Assembly (NCBI GenBank): GCA_050015275.1
Contig: JBEKBS010000022.1
Span: 1-47,728 of the forward strand
Source of the DNA: DATKJS01 sp050015275
Lineage (GTDB): Bacteria; Acidobacteriota; Aminicenantia; Aminicenantales; Saccharicenantaceae
Reading direction: 5' to 3'
DNA: 47,728 nucleotides
Within the stretch, counting starts at the first letter, position 1; each line of letters starts with the position of its first letter. The position numbers were made by a program, and so were the translations under genes. Below the pieces are notes generated by a model. The model did not search any database, was not told where the DNA came from, and worked only from the letters and a program-made list of their open reading frames with translations. Below are positions 1 through 7,838 of the stretch, piece by piece.

Positions 1-1
1 T

Positions 2-77
2 TGGCAGGGCCACGGGGATTCGAACCCCGGTCTGATGGCTGAGAACCACCTGTCCTGGGCCTCTAGACGATGGCCCC
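2..77 (-). tRNA. tRNA-Glu (anticodon CTC)
   Basis: Read on the minus strand, the 76 nt fold as a full cloverleaf. The acceptor stem is GGGGCCA/TGGCCCT, the D arm GTCTAGAGGCCCAGGAC is of the tRNA-Glu type, and the anticodon stem GGTGG/CCATC encloses the loop TTCTCAG. The T arm is CGGGG-TTCGAAT-CCCCG. Anticodon CTC reads GAG (Glu). The 3' CCA is encoded. The first acceptor pair is G1-U72, a wobble instead of the usual G-C. It lies 56 bp downstream of the fucose isomerase gene on the same strand. Confidence 0.95.
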
Positions 78-133
78 GCAAGGGCCAACAAAAATAGCAG
101 AATCTCCCCGGCCTGTCAATCGGGGCGCGAGGC

Positions 134-1876
134 CTATCGCCGGCCGGCCAGGAGCATTTTCGCGGCGGTTTCTCCCCCGTTCGTCCGGAAGATCATCGGC
201 TGGGGCCGGTCCAGGCCCTCCACGAAGTCCGGCGCGTTCTCCCACCTGTAGTTGAGGACCAGGGCGTAGTCCGAGAAATGCTGCCAGCGCCGCCGGGCGA
301 GGCCCGTCACCATGTGGAAGTGGTTGGCCGGCATCCCCATCTTGGCCAGGTTCGCCGGGACGTGGTCGAACGTCAGGAACGTATGCGGCCAGGTGTAATC
401 CGAGGCGTGACAGACTCTTTCGGCGAGCTTGGCCGGGAGCTCGACGCTCTGGGCCTCGTCCTGGACCATGGTGAACATCCCGCTGAGGTCCGAGTAGGCG
501 ATCCGGCCGGCCATCCCGTGGATCCCCTTTGGCGACAGGTAACTGACCGAGAACCCGAGCCCGGGGAAGTAATATTCAACGGCCTTGAACAGGAACCATC
601 TCTCGCCGTAATCGAGCGAAGCCGAGCCGGAATTGTCGCCGTCGATGAAGCCCCGGACCATCCAGGGCTCGTTCCTGACCTTCTCCAGGTTGATGCCCAG
701 GGCCCGGGCGTTCCGCTCGATCTCCCAGGGCTCGTAGACCTTGCGGAAATCCATGAACAGGGTCGGGTTGCCGCCCGAGAGATAGCAGTAGGCGATCATG
801 GTCAGGAGCCCCTGGATGTCGTTCTCGGTGGCGAACGGGACGACGGCCTTCTTTCCCGTGTGGTCCTCGGACGAATTGAACAGGGATTCGGCGATGTCGG
901 CCGTCGGGAGCGGGATGCCGCGCCGGTCCGAGCCCCAGGCGAGCTGGTTCGTCCAGCCGCCGCCGACGGCGTTGACGTCCCTCAGGTAATTCCGGATGAT
1001 CAGGTAGAGGGCCAAACCCTCGTCGAGCTTTGCCCTGTCCGCCGCCGAGAGCGCCGGGGCTTTGGCCTCCGAGCCGGTGTAGACGGCCCGGCTGAGCGTT
1101 TTGATCTCGTCGGTATTGGTGAAGATCCGGCCTTTGAACTTGACATTGACGACCCAGTCGCGGAGCGCCTTGAGCTCCTTGGGGTCGTAGCCGCCCTTCT
1201 TCTGGAGCATATCGGCGAAGAGCTTCATGGACTCCCGCGTGCTCTCGAGCCCGAAGAACCGCCGGGCCGCGTGGACGTGGTTGAGCGCCGTCTCCATCTG
1301 CATGGAGTCGGTGTCAACGGCCAGGTAACGCCGGCCCCGGAGGGCGACTCTCGTCAGGACGGCGTAGGCCAGGTCGACGATCTCGTCCCGGGTTTTCCCG
1401 TCGAACTCCGGGGTCATCCCCGTCTCGGGCATGGAGCCGATGACCATGGGGCAGAGCCGGCCCGTCTGGGCGTAGGCCCCGACCAGGGCGTCGATGCCGA
1501 CGACCCCAGGCTTTGGGGCGTTATTGCCGCCGACACAGGCGATCGGTGTCGTCGGCGAGAAGTGGGCGGTCAGGGCCATGGCCGTCTTTCCCGGGAAAAA
1601 CCAAGTATCGGGAACGATAAAGATCCCGCCGGCCCCGGCCTCCATCAGCTCCTGGGCCCCGGCATCGGCCGTCCGCTCGCTGTCCACGAGGCGGGAGCAG
1701 CTGAAGATATTGGGAGCGCTCCCGTCGGGGAGACGCAGCCTCTTGCCCAGCAGGCCGGCCGTCATCTTCCCGATGTTGAAGGCCCTTGTCCTCGATTCCT
1801 CGTCGATCCGGGGGTCGCAGGGGACGAAAATCCCGAGGGTCGGAACTCCCGGCTTTTTCTTGCCGACGTACGGCAT
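134..1876 (-). CDS. L-fucose isomerase family protein
   Basis: This is a cytoplasmic, metal-dependent ketol isomerase of the FucI family (L-fucose to L-fuculose, often also D-arabinose). At 580 residues it is close to the roughly 590 of E. coli FucI. The three metal/catalytic positions are visible: Glu351 in ATEND, Asp376 in FMDFR, and His519 in an ANH motif that aligns with the FucI motif WGANHG. There is no signal peptide. The start ATG is preceded by AAAGGAGG with good spacing, and the gene begins 17 bp after the GMP synthase subunit, so the two are probably co-transcribed. The exact sugar is uncertain because family members differ in preference, and no fuculokinase or aldolase is nearby. 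Family assignment is firm and substrate is moderate. Confidence 0.88.
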   Translation of the reverse strand: MPYVGKKKPGVPTLGIFVPCDPRIDEESRTRAFNIGKMTAGLLGKRLRLPDGSAPNIFSCSRLVDSERTADAGAQELMEAGAGGIFIVPDTWFFPGKTAMALTAHFSPTTPIACVGGNNAPKPGVVGIDALVGAYAQTGRLCPMVIGSMPETGMTPEFDGKTRDEIVDLAYAVLTRVALRGRRYLAVDTDSMQMETALNHVHAARRFFGLESTRESMKLFADMLQKKGGYDPKELKALRDWVVNVKFKGRIFTNTDEIKTLSRAVYTGSEAKAPALSAADRAKLDEGLALYLIIRNYLRDVNAVGGGWTNQLAWGSDRRGIPLPTADIAESLFNSSEDHTGKKAVVPFATENDIQGLLTMIAYCYLSGGNPTLFMDFRKVYEPWEIERNARALGINLEKVRNEPWMVRGFIDGDNSGSASLDYGERWFLFKAVEYYFPGLGFSVSYLSPKGIHGMAGRIAYSDLSGMFTMVQDEAQSVELPAKLAERVCHASDYTWPHTFLTFDHVPANLAKMGMPANHFHMVTGLARRRWQHFSDYALVLNYRWENAPDFVEGLDRPQPMIFRTNGGETAAKMLLAGRR

Positions 1877-1893
1877 GGCTCCTCCTTTGGGGG

Positions 1894-2826
1894 CTAGATG
1901 TACTCGATCGTGGCCGGCGGCTTGGGCGTAAGCTCGTAGGCAACGCGGCTGACGTCGGGGACCTCTTCGGTGATCCTCTTAGCCATCCTGGTCAAAGTTT
2001 CAAAGGGGATGGGCGTCGGCTCGGCCGTCATGGCGTCCTTGCTCTCTACCGAACGGATAATGATGATATTGCCGAAGGTCCGCTTCCCTCCCGAGATCCC
2101 CGTGCCCTTGTCGGCGAGAAGGACGGCGAAGGCCTGGAAGGGTTTGAGCGGGGCCACTTCCTCCTCGACGATCACCGTGGCCGCCCGCACAAGGGCTACG
2201 CGCTCCGGCGTCACCTCGCCGATGACCCGGGTCGCCAGGGCCGGGCCGGGGAACGGCATCCGGTTGTAGATCTTCTCTGGCAGGCCGAGCTCCTTGGCCA
2301 CGACCCTGACCTCGTGCTTGAAGAGCTCCTTGATGGGTTCGACAACCTTGAACCCGAAGCCTTTCTCGGGGTCGATGCCGATCTGCTCCAGGATGTTGTG
2401 CTGGGTCTTGACCCCCATCTGGGTCTCGATGATGTCGGCCGCGATCGTCCCCTGGACGAGGAAAGGGGCCTTGCTTTTGAGGACCTCCCGTCCGAAGGAG
2501 CTGTAGAACGCGTAACGGAAGGCCTTGCGTTTTTCTTCCGGGTCGGTTTTGCCCTTGAGGGCGGCGAAGAATTCGTTCTTGGTGTTGACGATGTCCACCG
2601 TGATCCCCAGGCCCTTGAAGATCTTGGCGACCTCCTGCGGCTCGCCGGCCCTCATCAGGCCGTTATCGATGAAGACGCTCTTGAGCTGGGAGCCGAGGGC
2701 GCGGTGCGCGAGGACCGTGCAGGTGGAGCTGTCGACGCCGCCCGACAGGGCCGAGATGGCTTTCGCCTTCCCGACCGTCCTCCCGATCTCCTCGACCTGG
2801 GTTTCGATGAATTTCTTGACGTTCAC
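1894..2826 (-). CDS. GMP synthase, ATP-pyrophosphatase subunit (stand-alone GuaA C-terminal half)
   Basis: This 310-residue protein carries the ATP-PPase and dimerisation domains of GMP synthase, which adenylates XMP and aminates it to GMP. The PP-loop SGGVDSS is at residues 28-34, the PFPGPALATRVIGEVTPER block is intact, and the C-terminus KPPATIEYI corresponds to the family KPPGTIEWE end. The glutamine amidotransferase half is absent, so ammonia must come from a separate GATase subunit, as in archaeal GuaAa/GuaAb, or be free. The frame is open to 2883. However, a promoter (2855-2883) covers that extension, and GTG at 2826 has GGGAGG 5 nt upstream, so the GTG start is preferred. It is the first gene of a likely unit with the fucose isomerase. 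Confidence 0.9.
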   Translation of the reverse strand: MNVKKFIETQVEEIGRTVGKAKAISALSGGVDSSTCTVLAHRALGSQLKSVFIDNGLMRAGEPQEVAKIFKGLGITVDIVNTKNEFFAALKGKTDPEEKRKAFRYAFYSSFGREVLKSKAPFLVQGTIAADIIETQMGVKTQHNILEQIGIDPEKGFGFKVVEPIKELFKHEVRVVAKELGLPEKIYNRMPFPGPALATRVIGEVTPERVALVRAATVIVEEEVAPLKPFQAFAVLLADKGTGISGGKRTFGNIIIIRSVESKDAMTAEPTPIPFETLTRMAKRITEEVPDVSRVAYELTPKPPATIEYI

Positions 2827-2854
2827 GAGCACCTCCCTCTCTCCCATTTTCCTC

Positions 2855-2883
2855 ATCATACAGATTTCGATGGTTGGGGTCAA
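2855..2883 (-). promoter_or_regulatory. Sigma70-type promoter for the GMP synthase subunit
   Basis: On the minus strand TTGACC and TATGAT are separated by 17 bp, about 30 bp before the GTG start at 2826. A short hairpin GGGGT-CAA-ACCCC overlaps the -35 region. The promoter rules out translation from the more upstream ATG codons. Confidence 0.55.
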
Positions 2884-3150
2884 ACCCCGTAAGAAGCGTC
2901 CATTTGGAGATTTGCCCCCATAAAAGATTAGCCGCCGCCGGAGGGAGGGCCCCCTTTGCGGGTGAGGGCGGGGGGCGATTTATCCCCCTCCGATTAGCCA
3001 GGAAAGACGATTGACCGCCGGGAAGGTCCCGGCGACCATAGGGCCATCGCAAGGAGGGCCTCATCCAAGGCTATTGCGAGAAATGGAGCGGGATTACGGG
3101 GATTCCTCTCCAGGCCCTCCTTGCCTCCTTTCACCTCCTCAAAATCCGGG
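2884..3150. other. Intergenic region without a recognisable gene
   Basis: Divergent intergenic DNA between the GMP synthase subunit and the OmpA-like lipoprotein. Open frames here are short and have the Arg/Pro/Gly-rich composition of shadow frames. I see no tRNA, no riboswitch core and no convincing coding sequence. Confidence 0.5.
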
Positions 3151-3170
3151 AACGGGTCAAGGGACCCGTT
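3151..3170. promoter_or_regulatory. Inverted repeat just upstream of a -35 box
   Basis: AACGGGT and ACCCGTT form a perfect 7-bp inverted repeat around a 6-nt centre, ending 7 bp before the -35 hexamer of the lipoprotein promoter. It is placed like an operator or activator site. There is no T-tract, so it is unlikely to be a terminator. Confidence 0.35.
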
Positions 3171-3177
3171 CACCGGT

Positions 3178-3206
3178 TTGATAAGTCGCTCCCTCCCTGC
3201 TAAACT
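3178..3206 (+). promoter_or_regulatory. Sigma70-type promoter for the OmpA-like lipoprotein
   Basis: TTGATA and TAAACT are separated by exactly 17 bp and lie about 40 bp upstream of the ATG at 3248. Confidence 0.55.
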
Positions 3207-3247
3207 AGAAGAGGCAGGCTGTGCGGCCTTGCCCAGGAGTGACCACG

Positions 3248-3913
3248 ATGAGAAAAATCGTCAGCGTCTTGGTGGTTTTCGGCTTCGTCCTCTTCAGCGT
3301 GAATTGCGTCACCACCGACAACGCCGAGCAGGGCGCCCTCGTCGGGGCGGCGGGTGGGGCCATCGTCGGCAGCCTCATCGGCAACTCCACGGGGGACGCG
3401 ATCCTTGGCGCGATCATCGGGGCGGCCATCGGCGGGGCCGCGGGCGCCTATATCGGCAGCTACATGGACCGGCAGGCGGCTGAGATGCGGCAGGAAGTCC
3501 CGGGCGCGGAAGTCGATCGAGTTGGCGAAGGGATCCGCGTTACGTTCGACGTCGGCCTTTTCTTCGAGGGAGGCGGTTTCGAGCTCCGCCCGGCCGGTTG
3601 CGAGACCCTGGCCGGATTGGCCGTCATCCTCAACCGGTATCCCGATACCCACGTTTTCATCGAAGGCCCGGCCTACGTTCCCGGGCGGTACGAACCGGAC
3701 GTCGCCCTCTCCGAACGCCGCGCCAGGGCGATGGCTGACTTCATGGGCAGCCGGAACGTGCGGGCTGACCGGTTCACGGCCAGGGGGTACACCCGGACGG
3801 ACTCCGGTGGCCGGAGCGATTCGACCGGCGCCCGACTCCAGAACAAGCGAGTTGGCCTGGCCATCATGGCCAACGATAATCTGAAAAGGACGGCCCGAAG
3901 CCACGTCCGATGA
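3248..3913 (+). CDS. Glycine-zipper OmpA-like outer-membrane lipoprotein
   Basis: This 221-residue exported protein starts at the ATG with AGGAG 8 nt upstream, 27 bases inside the longest frame. Order of parts: a hydrophobic signal ending at a Cys (FSVNC, an imperfect lipobox with Asn at -1), then a Gly/Ala-rich glycine-zipper segment at about residues 30-75, then an OmpA-C-like domain at about 95-210. The OmpA part keeps ALSERRARAMADF and a C-terminal NKRVGLAIM, matching family helix and strand motifs. The usual TDxxG peptidoglycan-binding Asp is not obvious (the place reads GPAYVPG). The likely role is anchoring or structural at the cell envelope. It has its own promoter and stands alone. 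Confidence 0.8.
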   Translation: MRKIVSVLVVFGFVLFSVNCVTTDNAEQGALVGAAGGAIVGSLIGNSTGDAILGAIIGAAIGGAAGAYIGSYMDRQAAEMRQEVPGAEVDRVGEGIRVTFDVGLFFEGGGFELRPAGCETLAGLAVILNRYPDTHVFIEGPAYVPGRYEPDVALSERRARAMADFMGSRNVRADRFTARGYTRTDSGGRSDSTGARLQNKRVGLAIMANDNLKRTARSHVR

Positions 3914-3919
3914 ATCGTG

Positions 3920-3998
3920 TCATCCGACACCGGATGATGTCCCGGGCAGGATGAAGCCCTTCAAAAGAGGGGCTTCCGGCATCTTCGGCTCTGCCCGG
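3920..3998. terminator. Nested hairpins between convergent genes
   Basis: TCATCCG-ACAC-CGGATGA (3920-3937) is a perfect 7-bp hairpin 6 bp after the lipoprotein stop codon. It is followed by a nested structure: outer arms CCGGGCAG (3942-3949) and CTGCCCGG (3991-3998), inner arms GAAGCCC (3953-3959) and GGGCTTC (3970-3976). The lipoprotein and the PadR gene converge here. T-tracts are weak, so termination may be of a non-canonical, bidirectional kind. Confidence 0.45.
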
Positions 3999-4003
3999 CG
4001 GCT

Positions 4004-4552
4004 TCAGGCGCGGGGGGCCGGCTCTTCCGAAATGATCTTCTCGATCTCCGAATAAGCTTTCTTCAGGATCTCGCCGATCCGGCGAAGCTTCTCGCCGTTC
4101 ATGCCGCGGGCCCTCCGTCCGATGAGCCTTCCGAGGTCGCGGATCTCGCCCATGACGTCCCGGAACTGGTCCCGGAATTCGGCGCTCCAGAACTCCCAGC
4201 CCTCTCTTGTATGGCCGGGCCCGCTACCGGGCCAGGCCCGGTCATGGATATCGTCCACGTTCTTGGCCTGCTCGGCCAGGAATTTCCGGCCTTCCTCGGT
4301 GATCGTGTAGACGCGCTTCACCTCCTGGCGGTCGGACGTGACATAGCCCGCCTCCTCGAGATATTGGAGGGTGGGATAGACCGTCCCCGGGCTCGGAGAG
4401 TAGAACCCGTGGAATTTCTCCTCAAGCTCGCGGATGATCTCGTAGCCGTGCTTGGGCTTGTCCTTGAGCAGGTCGAGGATCACGTACTTGAAGTCGCCCT
4501 TATGGAACATGCGCCCCGGGCCCCAATGACGAAAATGATAGCTGTCAAACAT
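4004..4552 (-). CDS. PadR family transcriptional regulator
   Basis: This 182-residue DNA-binding protein has an N-terminal winged-helix domain with the PadR signatures FKYVILDLLKDKPKHGYEII (residues 21-40), SPSPGTVYPTLQYLEEAGYV and KRVYTITEEGRKFL. The C-terminal half, after about residue 100, is helical and probably mediates dimerisation. The N-terminus carries a short His/aromatic extension (HFRHWGPGRMFHKGD) seen in many members of this subgroup. The RBS is AAGGAG. A perfect palindrome of PadR-operator type lies 46 bp upstream, suggesting autoregulation. No transporter or membrane target gene is adjacent on the same strand, so the regulon is unknown. Confidence 0.9.
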   Translation of the reverse strand: MFDSYHFRHWGPGRMFHKGDFKYVILDLLKDKPKHGYEIIRELEEKFHGFYSPSPGTVYPTLQYLEEAGYVTSDRQEVKRVYTITEEGRKFLAEQAKNVDDIHDRAWPGSGPGHTREGWEFWSAEFRDQFRDVMGEIRDLGRLIGRRARGMNGEKLRRIGEILKKAYSEIEKIISEEPAPRA

Positions 4553-4597
4553 GCCTCTCTCCTTTCATATCTGATAAATAAATAAAGACATATCAAC

Positions 4598-4615
4598 GAT
4601 ATATCTTAATATATC
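4598..4615. promoter_or_regulatory. Palindromic operator upstream of padR-type gene
   Basis: GATATAT-CTTA-ATATATC has perfect 7-bp arms around a 4-nt centre in a very AT-rich tract, strikingly unlike the GC-rich surroundings. A minus-strand TTGATA at 4591-4596 immediately adjoins it. PadR proteins commonly bind AT-rich ATAT-type palindromes over their own promoters, so autoregulation is likely. Confidence 0.6.
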
Positions 4616-4885
4616 TTTTTTATCCTGTCAAGAGCCTCCAAACAGCCGACCACGACCGACGAGCATAATCCCCGCTCATGGTCGCTTCTTCGCCATAACC
4701 TTCTGTTCCGAAGCGGGAGCCCTTCCTCCGAGAGACCGCTTGAACTCCTTAGCCTCCGTGACAGGTAGCTTCTGGGTTTCCCCCAGCTCTTGCATGGCCC
4801 GTGGATTTATTATATTTTTCCGATTAACTCCGTCCGAGGAAGGTCGCGATGAACAAAACGGGCATGTCGAGCACTGAGCCTCTTT
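4616..4885. other. Intergenic region, no clear gene
   Basis: Between the PadR operator and the GH2 promoter I find no supported gene. A 19-codon frame at 4849-4908 (ATG with GAGGAAGG upstream, ending inside the GH2 promoter) is the only candidate. It is too short to call a gene. Confidence 0.4.
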
Positions 4886-4914
4886 TTGGCCAAATCAGGG
4901 GGAATTGATATAAT
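4886..4914 (+). promoter_or_regulatory. Extended -10 promoter for the GH2/deacetylase pair
   Basis: A perfect TATAAT at 4909-4914, preceded by TGA (extended -10 TGnTATAAT), has TTGGCC 17 bp upstream. The predicted transcript starts near 4921, about 60 nt before the GH2 start codon. Confidence 0.6.
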
Positions 4915-4984
4915 GGACGCATCTTGACGTTCCAAGCACGCCTTGGAGAACGATGAGCGCGTCCGATTGTTGGCTGGAGGTATG

Positions 4985-7828
4985 ATGAACAGATCAACCG
5001 CGGCTCTCCTCAGAAAAAGCGTCCCGGCGGGCCTTGCCATCGGCCTCATTTTCGGCCTTGCCGTTTCCCACGCCCGGGCCCAGTACCGGAGCCAGGACAG
5101 GATGCGTGGCCGGCCGCCCGCGACGTTGAGCGTCCCCGGCGAGCACAGCATCAATCTCGACGATAACTGGTTCCTCCAGTCGTCGGAAAAGGTCAAGGGC
5201 GCCGGAGAGCAGATTTCGCAGCCGGGCTTCAGGATCGAGGGCTGGTATCCGGCCGTCGTTCCCTCCACGGTCATGGGCACCCTCGTCGAGAACAATATGT
5301 ATCCGGACGTTTTCTTCGGTGAAAACCTTAAGGCCGTGCCCGAACAGCCGTTCCAGGTCTCCTGGTGGTACCGGCGTGAGTTTGTCGTCCCGGGGAGTCC
5401 CGGCACGCGCCGCGTCCGCCTCGAGTTCGACGGCATCAACTACCGGGCCAACGTCTGGCTCAACGGCAAGAAGGTCGCTGACGCCGCGACAACGTTCGGC
5501 GCCTTTCGGAGATTCTCCATCGACGTGACGGGGACGGCCAAGGCGGGCGACCGGAACGCCCTTGCCGTCGAGGTCTTCCCGCCCCGGAAGGGCGACTTCA
5601 GTATCGGCTTCGTCGACTGGAACCCCAAGCCGCCCGACAACAGCATGGGGCTCTGGCGGGAGGTCCGGCTCCGGACCACGGGCGACGTCGCCGTCAACTT
5701 CCCGTTCGTCGTGACCAAGCTGAACCTCGACACTCTGAAAGAGGCCCGGCTCACCGTTTCCGCAGAGCTCGAAAACAGTTCGGCGAACCCCGTTTCGGGA
5801 ACGTTCGAGGGCCGGATCGGGGCCCTCCGGTTCAGCGAAGACGTGAAGCTCGGGCCCAAGGAAACCAAGAAGGCCGTCCTCACCCCGGACAGCCATCCCG
5901 AGCTCATCATCAAGGACCCCCGGGTCTGGTGGACCCACGACCTGGGAAAGCCCGAGCTCTATCAGCTCATCCTCACCTTCCGGCAGAAGCCGGCTAAGGC
6001 CATGGCCTTGGCTGAAGCCAAGCCCGCGGCCGAAAGAAAGCCCGAGGAGAAGGCCCCGGAGAAAGGCCAAGAGAAGGACGCCGGGAAAAACGTGCCAGGC
6101 CCTTGGGACGGCGGCCGCGGACGTCTCGCTTTCCTCGGCCGGGACCCCTACTCCGACGTCCGGGTTGTCCGCTTCGGCATCCGGGAGGTCTCGAGCTATC
6201 TCAACGAGCAGGGCCACCGGGGCTTCAAGCTGAACGGCAAACAGGTCCTCGTCCGCGGCGGCGGCTGGGTCGACGACCTCTTTCTCGACAACCGTCATCC
6301 GAAGCTCGAATCCGAAGTCCTCTATGCCAAGCAGATGAACCTGAACGCCCTCCGGCTGGAGGGGTTCTGGGGCACGGGCGAGGACCTCTACAACCTCTGC
6401 GACGCCAACGGGATCCTGCTCATGGCCGGCTGGAGCTGCCAGTGGGAATGGGAGAACCTGGTCGGAAAGCCGAACGATGAATTCGGCTGCATCAAGGACC
6501 CCGCGGACATCCGGCTCGTCGCCGACTCCTGGCGGGACCAGGTCAAGTGGCTCCGCAACCACCCGAGCATTTTCGTCTGGATGGAGGGGAGCGACACGAA
6601 CCCCCGGCCCGAGCTCGAAAAGGAATACATCGCCATCCTCAAGGAGGACGACCCGACGCGCCCGGCCGTCATCTCCGCCAAGGACCGGACGAGCGCGCTG
6701 ACCGGCAGATCCGGCGTTAAGATGGCCGGCCCCTACGATTATGTGCCGCCCGTCTACTGGTACGTGGATACGGAGAACGGCGGCGCCTTCGGCTTCAACA
6801 CGGAGACCGGCCCGGGGCCCCAGGTCCCCCCGCTCGAAAGCCTCAAGAAGATGATCCCGGAGAAGGACCTTTGGCCGATCGGCCCCGTTTGGTATTACCA
6901 CTGCGCCCGGAACGAGTTTTTCGGCCTGAAGCGCTACAATCTGGCCATGGACAACCGCCTCGGCCCGGCCAAGGACCTCGCGGATTACGCGACCAAGGCC
7001 CAGTTCCTGAACTATGAGGGCATGCGGGCCATGTTCGAGGCTTTCGTCGCGAACAAGCCCAAGGCGACGGGGATCATCCAGTGGATGGAAAATTCGGCCT
7101 GGCCGAAGCTCTGGTGGCAGCTGTACGACTACGACCTCAATCCGAACGGGGCCTTCTACGGCGCCCGGAAGGCTGGCGAACCCCTCCATCTCATCTACAA
7201 TTACGGGACAAGAGACGTCGTGGCAGTCAACAACTCCCTCGAACCCGCCGAAAAAATGAAAGCCGTCATCAGGATCTACGATCTCGACCTCAGGGAGAAG
7301 TATTCCAAGACCGTCCCCCTCGGGCTCCTGGCCGACGAGGTCAGGAAGATCGACACCCTCCCCGACCCCCAGGGAATGACCTCGGTCTACTTCGTCGACC
7401 TCCGGCTCTTCCGGGAGAAGGACGTCATGGTCGACACGAACTTCTACTGCCTGTCGACAAAGCCGGAAACCCTCGATTATTCCAAGAACGAATGGTTCGT
7501 GACGCCGGTCAAGGACTACGCCGATCTCACGGCATTATCGAACCTGAAACCCGTCCAGCTCAAGGTCAGGGACAAGTTCTCCCAGGACGGAGCGCGTTAT
7601 ACGTTCATGGTCGAGCTCGAGAATCATACTCCCGGCCTGGCCCTCCAGGTGGAGCTCCGGGTCGTCCGCGACAGCTCCGGCGAAGTCGTCCTGCCGATCT
7701 TCCTGGACGACAATTACATCACCCTGCTCCCAGGCGAGAAGCGGAAGATCGCGGGTATCTTCGCCACGGAGGACCTCCGCGGCGAGCAGCCGGTCCTCAA
7801 GGTCAGGGGCTGGAACGTCAAGGATTAA
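4985..7828 (+). CDS. Secreted glycoside hydrolase family 2, exo-beta-D-glucosaminidase type
   Basis: This 947-residue exported enzyme has a signal peptide (about residues 1-33, ending SHARAQ), then the GH2 jelly-roll sugar-binding domain, an Ig-like domain, a TIM barrel and C-terminal beta domains. The barrel has the variant active site of the CsxA exo-beta-D-glucosaminidase subgroup. WMEGSD puts Asp537 where most GH2 enzymes have Asn-Glu, and GFNTETGPG supplies the nucleophile Glu607. The likely reaction is removal of non-reducing beta-linked GlcN, though a related mannosidase activity cannot be excluded. A Lys/Glu/Pro/Ala-rich linker (about residues 337-378) interrupts the Ig-like region. 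ATG 4985 is chosen because GGAGG lies 4 nt upstream; an in-frame ATG at 4982 is too close. A probable deacetylase follows after 10 bp. Confidence 0.83.
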   Translation: MNRSTAALLRKSVPAGLAIGLIFGLAVSHARAQYRSQDRMRGRPPATLSVPGEHSINLDDNWFLQSSEKVKGAGEQISQPGFRIEGWYPAVVPSTVMGTLVENNMYPDVFFGENLKAVPEQPFQVSWWYRREFVVPGSPGTRRVRLEFDGINYRANVWLNGKKVADAATTFGAFRRFSIDVTGTAKAGDRNALAVEVFPPRKGDFSIGFVDWNPKPPDNSMGLWREVRLRTTGDVAVNFPFVVTKLNLDTLKEARLTVSAELENSSANPVSGTFEGRIGALRFSEDVKLGPKETKKAVLTPDSHPELIIKDPRVWWTHDLGKPELYQLILTFRQKPAKAMALAEAKPAAERKPEEKAPEKGQEKDAGKNVPGPWDGGRGRLAFLGRDPYSDVRVVRFGIREVSSYLNEQGHRGFKLNGKQVLVRGGGWVDDLFLDNRHPKLESEVLYAKQMNLNALRLEGFWGTGEDLYNLCDANGILLMAGWSCQWEWENLVGKPNDEFGCIKDPADIRLVADSWRDQVKWLRNHPSIFVWMEGSDTNPRPELEKEYIAILKEDDPTRPAVISAKDRTSALTGRSGVKMAGPYDYVPPVYWYVDTENGGAFGFNTETGPGPQVPPLESLKKMIPEKDLWPIGPVWYYHCARNEFFGLKRYNLAMDNRLGPAKDLADYATKAQFLNYEGMRAMFEAFVANKPKATGIIQWMENSAWPKLWWQLYDYDLNPNGAFYGARKAGEPLHLIYNYGTRDVVAVNNSLEPAEKMKAVIRIYDLDLREKYSKTVPLGLLADEVRKIDTLPDPQGMTSVYFVDLRLFREKDVMVDTNFYCLSTKPETLDYSKNEWFVTPVKDYADLTALSNLKPVQLKVRDKFSQDGARYTFMVELENHTPGLALQVELRVVRDSSGEVVLPIFLDDNYITLLPGEKRKIAGIFATEDLRGEQPVLKVRGWNVKD

Positions 7829-7838
7829 GGGTCGCGGC

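Noticed and set aside
278..1897. Long plus-strand open frame opposite the fucose isomerase
   Set aside because: It is antisense to a clear FucI-family gene, is Gly/Arg/Val/Asp-rich without any motif, and reflects codon bias in GC-rich DNA. The same applies to other long antisense frames, such as those opposite the receptor, GH2 and activase genes.
2827..2883. N-terminal extension of the GMP synthase subunit to ATG 2883
   Set aside because: A TTGACC-17-TATGAT promoter occupies the extension, and the GTG at 2826 has a strong ribosome binding site.
4849..4908. 19-codon ORF with GAGGAAGG upstream
   Set aside because: Too short, no recognised family, and its end lies within the GH2 promoter. It could be a leader peptide, but nothing supports translation.
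4943..4984. TTG start and extra N-terminus for the GH2 enzyme
   Set aside because: ATG 4985 has GGAGG at proper spacing and is followed directly by a standard signal peptide; the extension would put charged residues before it.
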